A stretch of DNA of 64,000 nt from Anodontia alba (taxonomy: Eukaryota > Mollusca > Bivalvia > Lucinida > Lucinidae). The position numbers were made by a program, and so were the translations under genes. The notes below the pieces were generated by a model. The model was not told the DNA's origin and did no database searches. It was given only the letters and a program-made list of their open reading frames with translations. The DNA is taken from contig OZ024825.1 in assembly GCA_964016985.1 (NCBI GenBank), forward strand, positions 28,263,893 to 28,327,892. Reading direction: 5' to 3'. Of this stretch, positions 31,716 through 41,831 are shown one piece after another. The first letter of the stretch is position 1. Every line of letters starts with the position of its first letter.

Positions 31716-31752
<37 letters not shown>
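31716..31752 (+). repeat. Poly(T) tract
   Basis: About 37 T residues. It may be the reverse-strand tail of a retroposon, but no body was recognised. Confidence 0.85.
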
Positions 31753-31754
<2 letters not shown>

Positions 31755-31769
31755 CATGCACGTTTAGCG

Positions 31770-31985
31770 TTTAGCGTTTTGGGTAAATTTTCAACAGATG
31801 GTGCTTTGAATTATTTTTATACATTTTCCCCAAGGAGCAGGATTTAATATATTCCATGCAGATGGTCTCCATTGGATAGGAGACAATTTGCATGAAATAT
31901 CAAATCTTGTTTCCTGGGAAATATTAGAAAAATATCATCAATTTGTCGTCTGCTGGATTTTCCCAGAGAGTGATAAATGTTAAAT
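31770..31985. repeat. Family J foldback MITE
   Basis: Centre ATTCCATGCAGATGGTCTCC and GGAGACAATTTGCATGAAAT. The right half has TATCATCAATTTGTCGTCTG, then CTGGATTTTCCCAGAGAGTG, then ATAAATGTTA. Confidence 0.7.
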
Positions 31986-31989
31986 TTTG

Positions 31990-32525
31990 AAATACCAGAA
32001 TAGATACACCCTCGCATATCCGTGTATATTAAAATAACACGTGACAGCTAATTGACAGGGTAAATGATTATCTTCTCATTTTCATAACTATTTGTTTATT
32101 CAGAACAAACATAGTCTTGTAAATATTTAGTAACATAATGACGTCACAGCGCTATTTATATGTCATTATACAGTAGATAGTCACACACTATCTCGTATGA
32201 CGTAGGAATACTAGACCATAGACATGTGCCACACCAAAAACAAAACGGATCGCCAAGCGAACAGTGAATGCCTACAAACAGCCTGTGCAACCACGCAGTG
32301 TGGTCAAGACCGTCTCTCGCTGCTAACAGACTCGTTGATTTCTACGGAATTGCCAACGAATAGCAAAAGCCCTGTTAAGTATGGACGCGCCCGCAGTCTG
32401 ATTGTATATACTTCGATCTTCACATGTATGCTCTAAGGGACTTTTTTTCCTGGTCCGCCACTTGTCACTTTATGATGTATTTATATCTTTACAGTGTTCT
32501 CATGTGTCTCCTTACCTTTACATAC
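31990..32525. other. No recognisable feature
   Basis: A 70-codon frame at 32224-32436 (+) has no recognised motif. No repeat family was identified here. Confidence 0.4.
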
Positions 32526-32528
32526 TGA

Positions 32529-32761
32529 GCTGCAACGTCAGAAAACGCCATTATTCAAATATATTGAAAATTTCACCACCAAAAACTGAACGTTTTCAGA
32601 TAAAAAATCAGAGGCAACCGAGGCGGTTCTAACGAGTACCCACAATCTATATTTTTGAGCAGAAATATGAAAAACAGTGTATACCCTGTAAACCCCAGTT
32701 TTACTATATATAAGCGCGTTTTATAAGGGGGTCAAAATTATATAAGTATGTTGTCGTGATG
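32529..32761 (+). repeat. Family A hairpin MITE, copy 5, left hairpin arm deleted
   Basis: ATTCAAATATATTGAAAATT, then CACCACCAAAAACTGAA at the left. The sequence jumps from CAGATAAAAAATCAGAGGCA straight to CGAGGCGGTTCTAACGAGTA. It has a full right half ending TATGTTGTCGTGATG. Loss of one arm is what hairpin slippage would produce. Confidence 0.75.
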
Positions 32762-32764
32762 GTG

Positions 32765-33126
32765 CCTACTGACATGTGCGCCCATCGAAGACTTAATCAG
32801 CCTGCGCATCAGGTCTCCCGGGTAGGAAGACCTTGTACAACACGATACATTACGGTAGAATCATGATTTTCTATTTTCTATATTTCTTCATTTAGCAGCA
32901 ATATTAGAAAACATACAAACGTGACATATGCACCCAACTACACTCAAATCAGACTGCGCAGTCTAATTCTTCGTTGTTCGCATGAAAAAAAAAAAAAAAA
33001 CTTTAATTCCTCGGCAATCCAAAATGTGCAGAGTGAAGATTCTGATTAGACTGCGCGAATGTGCAGGCTGATCTGAATCCTCGCGAAGCGCACATGTCCG
33101 AAGATACATTTTCTGACGATTCGGCT
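32765..33126. repeat. Family I MITE material
   Basis: CTGACATGTGCGCCCATCGA (32768) starts one truncated copy. A second runs from ACATACAAACGTGACATATG to GCGCACATGTCCGAAGATAC with hairpin AGATTCTGATTAGACTGCGC at 33038-33095. Confidence 0.6.
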
Positions 33127-33146
33127 CATACTGTTAGATACATCAC

Positions 33147-33410
33147 ATTATATACGAAAACACGCCCATTCAAATATATTGAGAATTTTACCACCAAAAA
33201 ATGAAAACATTCAGAAGAAAAATTCTGGTAGTTTTCATAATTCTGCTCAAAACATAGATTGTGGGTACTCATTAGAACCGCCTCGGCAAGGCGGTTCTAA
33301 CGAGTACCCACAAAATATGTTTTTGAGCAGAAATAAGAAAATTAATATATACTCGTGTAAACCCCAGTTTTACTGTGTAGAAGTTGGGTTTAATTGATCA
33401 AAACTATATT
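33147..33410 (+). repeat. Family A hairpin MITE, copy 6
   Basis: CATTATATACGAAAACACGC at the left. The hairpin at 33258-33315 has stem GGGTACTCATTAGAACCGCC. The right end is eroded (TTAATTGATCAAAACTATAT). Confidence 0.75.
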
Positions 33411-33649
33411 ATCCTGGCCACTAGGCGTTAAAATGATTAATATGGATACAAAATCCCATCTTTGCATTAAAATGAATAGTATAATAGTTTTATAGCTAGT
33501 CTGTCCTCCTTTCTTAGCCAACATATGTATTAAAGACTTTACCGAATAGACTATCATTCTTAACAAGTTGATAACCTTTTAAAAAAACAAAAATGATCAG
33601 ACTTTTATTATTAGACAAGCAGCTAGTCTAAAACTATAAAGGCGTGTTT

Positions 33650-33651
<2 letters not shown>

Positions 33652-33697
<46 letters not shown>

Positions 33698-33792
33698 GTT
33701 TTTTGTTTTTTTTTTTGTTGTTTTTTTTTTGTTTTTTTTTTTTTTTTGTTTTGTTTTTTTGTTTTTGTTTTTTTTTTTGTTGTTGTTTTTTT
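33652..33792 (+). repeat. (GT)n microsatellite followed by a T-rich tract
   Basis: About 20 GT units, then long T runs with single G residues. Frames on both strands are homopolymeric. Confidence 0.9.
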
Positions 33793-34476
33793 TATTAAAA
33801 AATGTGACTAAATATTTCATTAAAATTGTCAGTACAATTTGGAGACAATCTGGGAGGAAACTTCATTCCTGTTGGAGTAGAACCCTTAAAATTCGGAAGA
33901 GGCTTGATTTGGCGAAACTCCAAACGCAAACATTTTTCCCCTAGCAAAACGGTAGAAAAACTACAAAGTATGCTCATTGCCCTTAAAGATAATTTTTTTT
34001 TTTTTTTTTTTTTTTTATGTAAACAGACCATGATATTTCATCGAGAAAAGGACTGACATATTCCAGTTGCATAAGGATATAAGCGGAATGAAATGTTAAG
34101 AAGAATGAAATGACAGGCCCTATTGTCTGTGGAAAGTAAAAACTATTTTGAAATTTCAGCAATTAACATGATGATTACAATTTGTTCAGATGTATGCCGT
34201 CTATTTCTACATGGGATGTACAGAAAGTTTCCGGAAAAGTGTTACCATTTTTAACGTTCGATAAATTTACATGAAATTTTGTTCAGCAATACTATAAACT
34301 ATTCTGAGTAAGAATATTACTACGATGCATAATAAAAATTACAAATAAAAAATATTCCAAGTTGATAAGAGCCACTACCGTTAAACCGGCCCAACGTCAT
34401 TTTAAGGCCAGCGATGTTTCGTCTTTATCAACTTACTAACTGATAGTTATTTTCATTAGTCGTTTAGATTTTCTCA

Positions 34477-35390
34477 TTAGTCTTTTTCAAAGTACTCACC
34501 ACCAAAGGAGATACACTTATTACATCTCTTTACCCAGGCAGTAAATGCATTATTCGGAAGTGACGAGATTGCCGACTGGACGACTGTGGGAAGTTCTTTA
34601 ATGTCGTCGAACTGCTGTCCGCGAAGGACTTGTTTAATCGCCAGGAAGAGGAAGAAATCGCAAGGTGCTAAATCCGGACTATATGGGGATGTTCAAGAAC
34701 TTCAAACGAACGCTTGCCGATGATTTTCTGTGTAGCTGCTGTAAGATGAACGGGTGCATTGTCCTGATTGAGAATCATGGTCGGTAGTTCCGCTACGCGC
34801 TTCTTCCACATTGCTCTCAAGAAGTCTCGATTCAGCACCTGTAAACAAAACAAATGTCATTTCAACTATTCTTATATTCCAGTTAACTATTTTAAAACAA
34901 TAGTTTTATATCATAATGAAAGAGTACATAAATATTTCAATGGTTTTACCTTTGAGTAATATTGCGCAGTGATCGTCTGTCCATGAGGAACTGCGTGGCA
35001 AAGGATCACTCCTTCGGCGTCAAAGAAAACGACGAACATCTGCTTCTTCATCGGGGGCCGGGGGTATGCTTCTTCATCGGGCGGGGGGGGGGGGGGCAAC
35101 TTTGAATTTCTTCGGGGATGGTGATCCAAGTGTTTTCAACATAGCTGACTGTTCCTTTGTTTCTGGCTCATACAACTTTATCCAAGTTTCATCAACTGTT
35201 ATTAAGCGCCTAAGAAATTCATCACCTTCTCGCTCAAAACGTTCCACTTGTCGCCGAGAACACTCAATTTTCTGCTTCTTCTGATCCTCAGACAACATTT
35301 GCGGAATCAATCTAGCACAACCCCGCCTCATATTAAGTTTATTGTGTAAAATGTAGTGAACAGTGCTTCGTCATTTTTACCCACCGTTCA
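34477..35390 (-). pseudogene. mariner transposase (SETMAR-like), truncated and frameshifted
   Basis: From 35390 downward the minus strand reads STVHYILHNKLN (only weakly delimited), then MRRGCARLIPQMLSEDQKKQ, the first catalytic aspartate in TVDETWIKLY, DAEGVILCHAVPHGQTITAQ, YYSK, VLNRDFLRAMWKKRVAELPT, and the second in NQDNAPVH. After a one-base frameshift at about 34690 come YSPDLAPCDFFLFLAIKQVL and the tail FGGEYFEKD with its stop at 34477-34479. This is the D,D34D transposase of mariner elements. The N-terminal HTH domain is missing. A run of 14 G at 35081-35094, next to a duplicated CTTCTTCATCGGG, breaks the frame again. A 111-nt GT-AG insertion lies between YYSK and VLNR. It cannot make enzyme as it stands. 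Confidence 0.85.
34839..34949 (-). other. Intron-like insertion in the mariner frame
   Basis: On the minus strand the transposase frame is joined as TACTCAAAG | GTAAAACC ... TTGTTTACAG | GTGCTGAAT. That gives GT-AG ends, a donor-like GTAAAA, an acceptor preceded by a pyrimidine-rich stretch (TTTTGTTTTGTTTACAG), phase 0, and 111 nt. Removal restores YYSK-VLNR exactly, while reading through meets a stop. Mariner coding regions normally have no introns. Confidence 0.65.
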
Positions 35391-35590
35391 AAACAAAATG
35401 ACCGTCAGAACGTCAAATGACGTCACAATAATTAATGCATCACGTACGTCATGCCACTTGATTGCGCTAAATTTAAGATAAATTTGGTGAGAATAGCTTC
35501 GCAAATAACAGTCACAGACCTTTGATTAAAGGATGTTTGTCTAGAAATTGCTACTTTTCGGGCCGGTTTCGAGTACAGTGATTGCAATAG

Positions 35591-35697
35591 CCCAGCTAGC
35601 ATTCTACTTAAATCTACATCGGGCCGTCATCGGCCCGTCAGCTACCCTGACGGGCCGATAACGGCCCGATATAGATTTACGTAGAATGCTGACTGGG
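35591..35697. repeat. Family H palindrome, copy 1 (inside mariner)
   Basis: CCCAGCTAGCATTCTACTTA, then AATCTACATCGGGCCGTCAT, then CGGCCCGTCAGCTACC at the centre folds onto the right half, which ends TGACTGGG. A TAG or TA flank sits on each side. It lies inside the mariner ends, so it inserted after the mariner. Confidence 0.85.
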
Positions 35698-35849
35698 TAG
35701 ATACTATGATTTGGTTATAGTAAATACTTGACGTTAAGATTGACTTATTTCACTTAAAATACATGTTTCTACAAACTCGAAAAGTTTCATTTAAATTCGT
35801 GTGTTCTTCTAACTTTGACAACACTTTTCCGGAAATATTCTGAATACCC

Positions 35850-36285
35850 CTCGTATGTTTATCGTGGTTTGAATGTTTATCGCTGTCTACACGCTATGCT
35901 ATTTTCAGCACTAAAATTTGTGGGTATTATCTTTAAATGGCATGTGTAAGAATGCTTAGAAAAAGCAACAAATTAACGAGTCATCATCCAGATATATATG
36001 AATGTGACAAGATTTTGTTGCGTCTTGTCTCAAATAATATGTTGTATGCGTTACAATGATTCCTATATTCAGTACCCTTTATCGGATCGTTTCTCCAAAT
36101 ATAGCACATATCCTTATGATTTACCTGATATGAAATTTTAATTATAAAATGTATTTATACAATAAAATCTGTGTATCTACATTGAAAGTCAAATTATAAG
36201 CTGTTAGCACAGTTGACGTCAATAGAAAAATTTATTGATGCCCATGATGTATTTCATCCATATTTGTAAGTGATATTTCCGTTCA
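35850..36285. other. No recognisable feature
   Basis: AT-rich sequence; no frame or repeat family recognised. Confidence 0.4.
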
Positions 36286-36341
36286 AAACTGTTCCAAGGT
36301 GGTTCCTCTGTTGCAGTTCTTCTTTGTTTGTGCTTCGGTGA

Positions 36342-36624
36342 CATTACGAAAACATGCTTATTCAAATCTGCTGAAAATTTTACCACCAAAAAATAAAAAT
36401 TTTCAGATAAAAAATTCTGACATTTTTCATATTTCTGTTCAAAACATAGATTGTGTGTACTCGTTAGAACCGCCTCGATGATGCGGTTCTAACGAGTACC
36501 CACAATCTATGTTTTTGAGCAGAAGTAAGAAAAATAATGTATACCCCTGTAAACCCCAGTTTTACTATACTAAAGTGGGGTGGGGTTTAAGGGGGTCAAA
36601 TTATATAGGTATGTTTTCGTGATG
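36342..36624 (+). repeat. Family A hairpin MITE, copy 7
   Basis: CATTACGAAAACATGCTTAT to TAGGTATGTTTTCGTGATG. The hairpin GTACTCGTTAGAACCGCCTC and complement is at about 36457-36503. The paired CCCCAGTTTTACTATA / AAAGTGGGGTGGGGTTT follows. It inserted in repeat S. Confidence 0.85.
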
Positions 36625-36689
36625 AATAGTGGCATTTGTTCTGTTATTATTTGTTCCTCATCTCTCCTTCTTTTGGTACTCCGGAAGAC

Positions 36690-36999
36690 GCCGGCCTCGG
36701 TGGCTCAGTTGGATGCGCCGTCCGACTGGAGACCAGGAGGTCGCGGGTTCAACCCCCGCCGAGGTCGGCAACATTCTTTCGTGGAGATTGATCATGAAAT
36801 ATTTTCTACGGTCATTCTCTCCCTTCCGCTGATTCAAGAAGGGCAGTTGTCAGTTTCTGGCGAAAGGATGTGCACAATACTGGTTAACCGCTTAGAGGAC
36901 TAAGCCTGTCCAGTAAACGTGTGGTTAGGTAGACTGACCGCGCTCGACATGACCCCCATTGGGTTGACTGGGCCGTAAAACCTCAACACAAACAAACAA
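36690..36999 (+). repeat. tRNA-headed SINE with 12-bp target duplication
   Basis: The head GGCCTCGGTGGCTCAGTTGG carries the A box, and GTCGCGGGTTCAACCCCCGC carries the B box. A body of about 230 bp follows, with GGCAGTTGTCAGTTTCTGGC, GGTTAACCGCTTAGAGGACT, ACTGACCGCGCTCGACATGA and GGTTGACTGGGCCGTAAAAC, then an AACA-rich tail. ACTCCGGAAGAC flanks it on both sides (36678-36689 and 37000-37011). It would be transcribed by RNA polymerase III and moved by a partner LINE. The tRNA origin is inferred from the two boxes. Confidence 0.9.
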
Positions 37000-37129
37000 A
37001 CTCCGGAAGACTGTGCTTCATGACTGTGGCATTTTCCAGGTATCTTCACTGATATTCTTATGTTCTAAACCGACAATATGGTCAGTGTAACTTAGTGGTC
37101 CCATTTTAAGCAGATGCACAGGAAGCCAT

Positions 37130-37315
37130 AACCATTACCAATGTATGGTCAAATTCAGCAGACTACAAATTCAAGACATTTTTCTTACTTTTCCCAGAAA
37201 ATAGTCTCTGCAAATTAAGGAGACAATTTACTTGAAATGTTAAAGGTTATTTTGTGGGATAGATATTTTAAAATGTCATCTGCTGAACTTTTTTATCCAG
37301 TATGCTAAACGTTGA
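37130..37315. repeat. Family J foldback MITE, diverged
   Basis: AACCATTACCAATGTATGGT, then CAGCAGACTACAAATTCAAG at the left. CTGCAAATTAAGGAGACAAT in the centre. AAATGTCATCTGCTGAACTT at the right. Confidence 0.6.
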
Positions 37316-37548
37316 GGGCCTCTCTACTGATTCTGCAGTCGTGCAGTCGTGGGTTTCGTCGTGGGTTTCAGTCGCGCTTGGGTGAAATTTTCTCATGATT
37401 TTAGGCTTTCCCTGAACTGAGCTTCTGTAATGTAGGGTCCTTATCATCAGCCTGGAAAACTACCGTTGAATGGAGGTTAAATTACTGAAAACAAAGGTAT
37501 ACGCCTAGCAATATATATGTTAAAAATTCTAAATGTAAGTTGCAGCTC

Positions 37549-37549
<1 letters not shown>

Positions 37550-37608
<59 letters not shown>
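37550..37608 (+). repeat. (GT)n microsatellite
   Basis: About 29 uninterrupted GT units. Confidence 0.95.
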
Positions 37609-37609
<1 letters not shown>

Positions 37610-37610
<1 letters not shown>

Positions 37611-38060
37611 ACCATTTTCTATTTGTAATGTGTTCTTCGTTTCCAAAGGCAATATGTTTTACTTTAATTTTCCTACACTGCAGCTGGTGTTAGTGCCGTG
37701 TGGCAGCCGTAAAACGTCTCCCCGTACATCACCATAGTGCAGATTATATTTTCATTTCCTTTGGGGTCACTGGGCTCATTGTGGTATCTTTGAAACTGGA
37801 GTTCTGCTCATGTATACGCTAGAGGGCGTAAGCAGTGTTGCAAACTTCATTACTGCTTATGAAGAGTCTCAATAAAACTGAGGCTCCCATTATTTATCTG
37901 TAATGTGTTCTTTGTTTTTCCAAAGGCAAACTTATTTTTTACTTTTATTTTCATACTTGGCGTTTGTTTTGCCATTATTTCTTCCCCATCTGCCCTTCTT
38001 TTGGTGCCTCGGGAGGGCTGTGGTTCGTAATTGTGGCATTTCCTGGGTATATTCACTTCA
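37610..38060 (+). repeat. Direct repeat plus repeat S fragment
   Basis: CTATTTGTAATGTGTTCTTC (37618) and TTATCTGTAATGTGTTCTTT (37895) start two copies of about 55 bp, roughly 276 bp apart. The second passes into CTGCCCTTCTTTTGGTGCCT, then CGGGAGGGCTGTGGTTCGTA, as in repeat S. Confidence 0.6.
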
Positions 38061-38076
38061 TGTTTTTTCCAGAATA

Positions 38077-38406
38077 CAGTCGACTCTCGTTATCTCGAAT
38101 TCCAAGGGATTCTCTGAAATATTTCAAGTTAGCCGTACTTCGACATATCAGATTTGCAGAATTGCGGAAAAAATAATTCGATTAACCACATTTAACAAAT
38201 ATATGTGTAATTGGACTCTTGAAGTTAGAGATATATTGAAAATATTGTGGAAAAGAGGAGAAATTGCTCCTTAGGAGCAATTTCTCCTCTTTTCCACAAT
38301 ATTTTTTACATGTTGTTAGATTTTCATGTTTAGCAAGGAACAGATTTTCACTTCGAGATAGGCGGTTATTCGAGATAAGCGAGTTCGAGATAGCGAGAGT
38401 CAACTG
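38077..38406. repeat. Family D MITE, copy 5
   Basis: CAGTCGACTCTCGTTATCTC to GAGAGTCAACTG with TA on both sides (38075-38076 and 38407-38408). The central hairpin is complete: TATTGTGGAAAAGAGGAGAA, ATTGCTCC, TTAGGAGCAAT and so on. Confidence 0.9.
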
Positions 38407-38860
38407 TATATGATATTCTAAATGATACCACAGCTATACATGTTCTTCTTTGTGCTGAGCATTTCCAAATGTTTTTAAAAACAATTCAGAATAAAAATCA
38501 TCCCAATTAGAATGGCTTTGTTCGTTTTTACGAAAACATCCACTTTCAAAAAGCCTGTGAAGAACTAACTGGACACACTTGTTGTATGAAAAGCAGTATC
38601 GCACGTTATTAACAGCCGTGCATTAACCGGCGAAAAGCCGTGTATTAACAAGGCAATTCACGCGCTGTTAATGCACTGCTACGCAAATTTCAATATGATC
38701 GTACCGGGGCCACAGATTTGCTGCCGTTACGAGATGTGTACTACCCGGCCCTAGAACGAGCATAGTCTGTGGAAATTACGTTCGCGAGACATCGGTGAAA
38801 AGGCGAAACAAAATAGTGCAAGAAATAACGCGAAATGTAGCAAATGTTTTCAGTTTTTAT

Positions 38861-39020
38861 GCAATAATAGCGATCGAACATGGTTTTTCAATGCATTAAC
38901 ATTCGCCAGGTCCCTTGGGAGGTGTTGAAAACCGCGGCCTTCGGCCTCGGTTTTCAACACCTCCCACGGGACCTGGCGAATGTTAATGCATGAAAAACCA
39001 TGTTTGATCCCTATATTATA
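38861..39020. repeat. Palindrome of about 140 bp (TTTTTCAATGCATTAACATT arms)
   Basis: CGATCGAACATGGTTTTTCA, ATGCATTAACATTCGCCAGG, TCCCTTGGGAGGTGTTGAAA, ACCGCGGCCTTC pair with the right half from CGGCCTCGGTTTTCAACACC to TGTTTGATC. The stem is about 65 bp with a few mismatches. No second copy was noticed in the window. Confidence 0.75.
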
Positions 39021-39131
39021 GAAATAAATTGACATACATTAGCTGGCCAAATACTGGTTCAGTTTTGGAAAGCTGGTGTAGAGATATGAATCAACATTTT
39101 CACATACCATTTCCGTAGTTGCTGCTGCTAG

Positions 39132-39240
39132 TTTAGACCGGCTTCAGTCTGCAGTAACTAAATATTATTCTTATAGTACTGTTTGATAATCCACTACGAT
39201 AAAATCAAAATAATATCATGACTATAAAGGCTGGTACCTA
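39132..39240. repeat. Family K, left half only
   Basis: TAGACCGGCTTCAGTCTGCA to ATCATGACTATAAAGGCTGG. The right half is missing. Confidence 0.6.
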
Positions 39241-40353
39241 GTTGGGTTAGGCAAACAACAGTGTTAGAATAGTCTGGAATATATGCCCGAAATCTTGAAT
39301 GAGAAGAGGAAATGTCGGAAAATGGGTTCAGCCGTTTAATCTGTCTATAGTTTATTAAATTATTTGTAGAAGCTTATCAGCTGAAAAGCATTACTTATAC
39401 TAACCTAAATGTGTTGTTGGGATAAATGAAAAACAATTTACATGCTTATGTAAAACAATAATAAAAAGACCACAACCAACAACAGCAACAACTAAAACAA
39501 CAATAGTTATAATAATTTCTTCAACTCTTTTTTTCCTTCTACCATCAGAGCGTGGAACGACCTTCCAGATAATGTCAAAGAAGCCAGCACAGTTTCCTCC
39601 TTCAAATACAGACTAAATAGGGATCTAAGGGCGCCACCCAAATATTTTAATGCTGGATCTAGAATAGGACAGATACTTCAGGGCAGACTTCGCATGGAAT
39701 GCAGCTCACTCAACTCGGATCTCTTCCGTAAAAACATCGTGCCTAATCCGTCGTGTTCTTGTGGTGGATTCGAAAGTGCATTCCATTTTTTCTACACATG
39801 CCCTAAGTATGCAGATGTCAGGAACAGATACCTATCTGATCTATTACCAACACACAATGTTCATGACTTATTATTTGGAAAAGAAAATGCACCAGATAAT
39901 GATAACGAGCTCCTTTTCTTAAAAGTACAAGACTTTATTATCAAATCCAAACGGTTCGTGCAATAGCTCATAATATCACATGCTACAATTATAAGTCCCA
40001 GCTTCTAGTAAAATTATCTATTATAATAACACCCGTTGAGTAGCACAAACTGGGATCGGTCAACATCCTTTCTTCCCTTCCTTTTTTTTTTTTTTTTTTT
40101 TTTTTTGTTCCTCTTTTTTTTTTTTTTTTTTTTACATAGAACATTGGCACTGTCTCTTTTCAAAGTAAAATGTCATAATGTTATGCGCACGATGTATATA
40201 TGTTGCTCAGAGATATGTGGTAAGAACTTGCTATAGTTGAAGTCCTCACACTGAGACTGTCTATAATCAGTAATAACAAATTTGATTTTAATATCTTACC
40301 ATATCAAAAACATATTACTAAGTGTTCTGTACCTAGTATTGTTGAAATTGCAA

Positions 40354-40402
40354 ATGTTCTCTCTCTCTCTCCCTCTCTCCCTATCTCTCTCTCTCTCTCT
40401 CT
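40354..40402 (+). repeat. (CT)n microsatellite in the LINE tail
   Basis: CT repeats with a few CC and TA interruptions. Confidence 0.9.
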
Positions 40403-40589
40403 CTCATTATATATAACAATATCTACCATTCACATATGTTTTGTTCATGTTGTATGATTCAGGAAATGACATGTATAAGCTTTAAGCTTACCGTCTGATC
40501 CTGACACATTAATGTTGTGAAACTAATTTTCATGTAATTGAAACAATAAAATATTGTTTAAACCAATGGTAATAACAATAACGACGGAA

Positions 40590-40596
<7 letters not shown>

Positions 40597-40627
<31 letters not shown>
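40597..40627 (+). repeat. (AAT)n run at the LINE 3' end
   Basis: About ten AAT units that probably mark the 3' terminus of the preceding LINE. Confidence 0.85.
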
Positions 40628-40628
<1 letters not shown>

Positions 40629-40782
40629 GAATTAAACTGAATAGAATTTCCATCAGCCTTGCCAGTTAATACATAAAAATTTCTATGCCACATTTTTTAC
40701 AAACTGAATTGTTTTGTTGCTGTTTGTGTGTTACAAACAACACTGTGGTCAATGGTATGCAGAAGCAATTATATAGTAACTG

Positions 40783-41190
40783 ATAGTCCGACTGCCCAGC
40801 TAGCATTCTACATAAATCTATAGCGGGCCGTTATCGGCCCGTCAGGGCAGCTGACGGGCCGATAACGGCCCGCTGTAGATTTATGTAGAATGCTTACTGG
40901 GTGGTAATCAGGAGGTCGCGAGTTCGATCCCCGCCGGGTCCGGCGACATTCTTCCGTGGAGATTGATCATGGAATATTACCTACGGCCATTCTCTCTCTC
41001 TTCCACTGATTCAAGAAGAGTAGTTGTCAGTTTCTGGCGAAAGAATGTGCATAAGTACCGGTTAACCGTTTAGAGGAGCTAAACATGTCCAGGAAAAGTG
41101 TGGTTAGGTAAACTGACCGGCTTGTCATGACTCGGATGGGTTGACTGGGCTCTAAACCTCAGCTCAGTCAAAACAACAATCAACAGCTAC
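40783..41190 (+). repeat. tRNA-headed SINE, interrupted by a family H palindrome
   Basis: A trace of the head (GTCCGACTG at 40786-40794) is followed by family H copy 2 and then GTGGTAATCAGGAGGTCGCG, AGTTCGATCCCCGCCGGGTC (B box). The body is the same as at 36690: AGTTGTCAGTTTCTGGCGAA, CCGGTTAACCGTTTAGAGGA and GGTTGACTGGGCTCTAAACC. It is older than the 36690 copy, judging by substitutions. Confidence 0.75.
40795..40901. repeat. Family H palindrome, copy 2
   Basis: CCCAGCTAGCATTCTACATA, then AATCTATAGCGGGCCGTTAT and CGGCCCGTCAGGGCAGCTGA, with a near-perfect complementary right half ending in TTACTGGG. It sits in the SINE head. Confidence 0.85.
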
Positions 41191-41553
41191 TAATAACATA
41201 TCAGAGGTCATTGTACAAAAATTATACAGTTCTTGAGGGCATCTAGACTGAGAAGTACTTAAGCGTGTTTCATACATCACACAAATGGTTCAGGCCAACT
41301 TACCAGTCTATTGAACAGACCAGCAGTAACTAGAATGTCACATTTTTTTTCTGTTATCATAGTTATACAATGATATTTTATAGGATTAACTCAATAGACT
41401 GATACCAGTCTACTCTCTCGGGAAATATAAACTCACGGTGCGTTAACCTTTGCGTCATGGAAATAAAAGTTGCGTTTTCTAAAGACATTCTGCTCATTTA
41501 TTTTCAGCTATTCGTATATATCATTGGATCCATTTGAAAGTTTGAACATCTTT

Positions 41554-41831
41554 CATTACGAAAACATGCCTATTCAAATATATCGAAAATTACACCTCCA
41601 AAAAATGAAAAATTTCAGATAAAAACTCTGATATTTTTATTATTTCTGCTCAAAATATAGATTGTGGGTACTCGTTAGAACCGCCTCGGCGAGGCGGTTC
41701 TAACGAGTACCCACAATCTATGTTTTCGAGCAAAAATAAGAAAAATAATGCATACCCCTGTAAACCCCAGTTTTACTATATAAAAGTGGGGTTCGAGGGG
41801 GTCAAAATTATACAGGCATGTTTTCGTGATG
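41554..41831 (+). repeat. Family A hairpin MITE, copy 8 (nearly intact)
   Basis: CATTACGAAAACATGCCTAT to CAGGCATGTTTTCGTGATG. The hairpin at about 41664-41712 has perfect arms around CCTCGGCGAGG. Confidence 0.9.

Larger units (their letters stand above)
34219..35846 (-). mobile_element. mariner-type DNA transposon, defective
   Basis: The ends are inverted: CAGAAAGTTTCCGGAAAAGT at 34221 and, in reverse complement, TCAGAATATTTCCGGAAAAG at about 35844. Both lie next to TA. The minus strand carries a decayed mariner transposase (34477-35390). Length is about 1.63 kb against about 1.3 kb for typical mariner elements. Family H MITE copy 1 (35591-35697) and an intron-like stretch (34839-34949) account for part of the excess. 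A diverged mobilisation signal may still be present at the ends, but no functional transposase is. Confidence 0.85.
36290..37065 (+). repeat. Dispersed repeat S carrying two nested insertions
   Basis: Repeat S is seen in reverse at about 420-575. Here it is GTTGCAGTTCTTCTTTGTTT, GTGCTTCGGTG, then family A copy 7, then AGTGGCATTTGTTCTGTTAT, TCTCTCCTTCTTTTGGTACT, CCGGAAGAC, then the SINE, then CTGTGCTTCATGACTGTGGC and ATTTTCCAGG. A further piece is at 37968-38060. Confidence 0.7.
39502..40630 (+). pseudogene. 5'-truncated LINE: last part of the reverse-transcriptase ORF and 3' tail
   Basis: The plus-strand frame from 39502 reads NFFNSFFPSTIRAWNDLPDN, VKEASTVSSFKYRLNRDL, GQILQGRLRMECSSLNSDLF, PNPSCSCGGFESAFHFFYTC and PKYADVRNRYL. 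It ends at a stop at 39964-39966. This is the region at the end of non-LTR retrotransposon ORF2 proteins: the WN.LP motif, a LR...S.LN segment, and the CSCG..E...HFF..C zinc-knuckle-like cluster (C, C, H, C visible). The sequence is truncated just before 39502. The non-coding tail runs through T-rich and CT-rich stretches to AACAATAAAATATTGTTTAA and an (AAT)n end at about 40597-40627, as in LINEs with short tandem 3' ends. The retained frame has no stop, so it is younger than the other LINE relics here. Confidence 0.8.

Noticed and set aside
36690..36770. Possible functional tRNA gene
   Set aside because: A and B boxes are present, but a 230-bp body, AACA tail and target duplication show it is a SINE. 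The anticodon arm does not fold properly.
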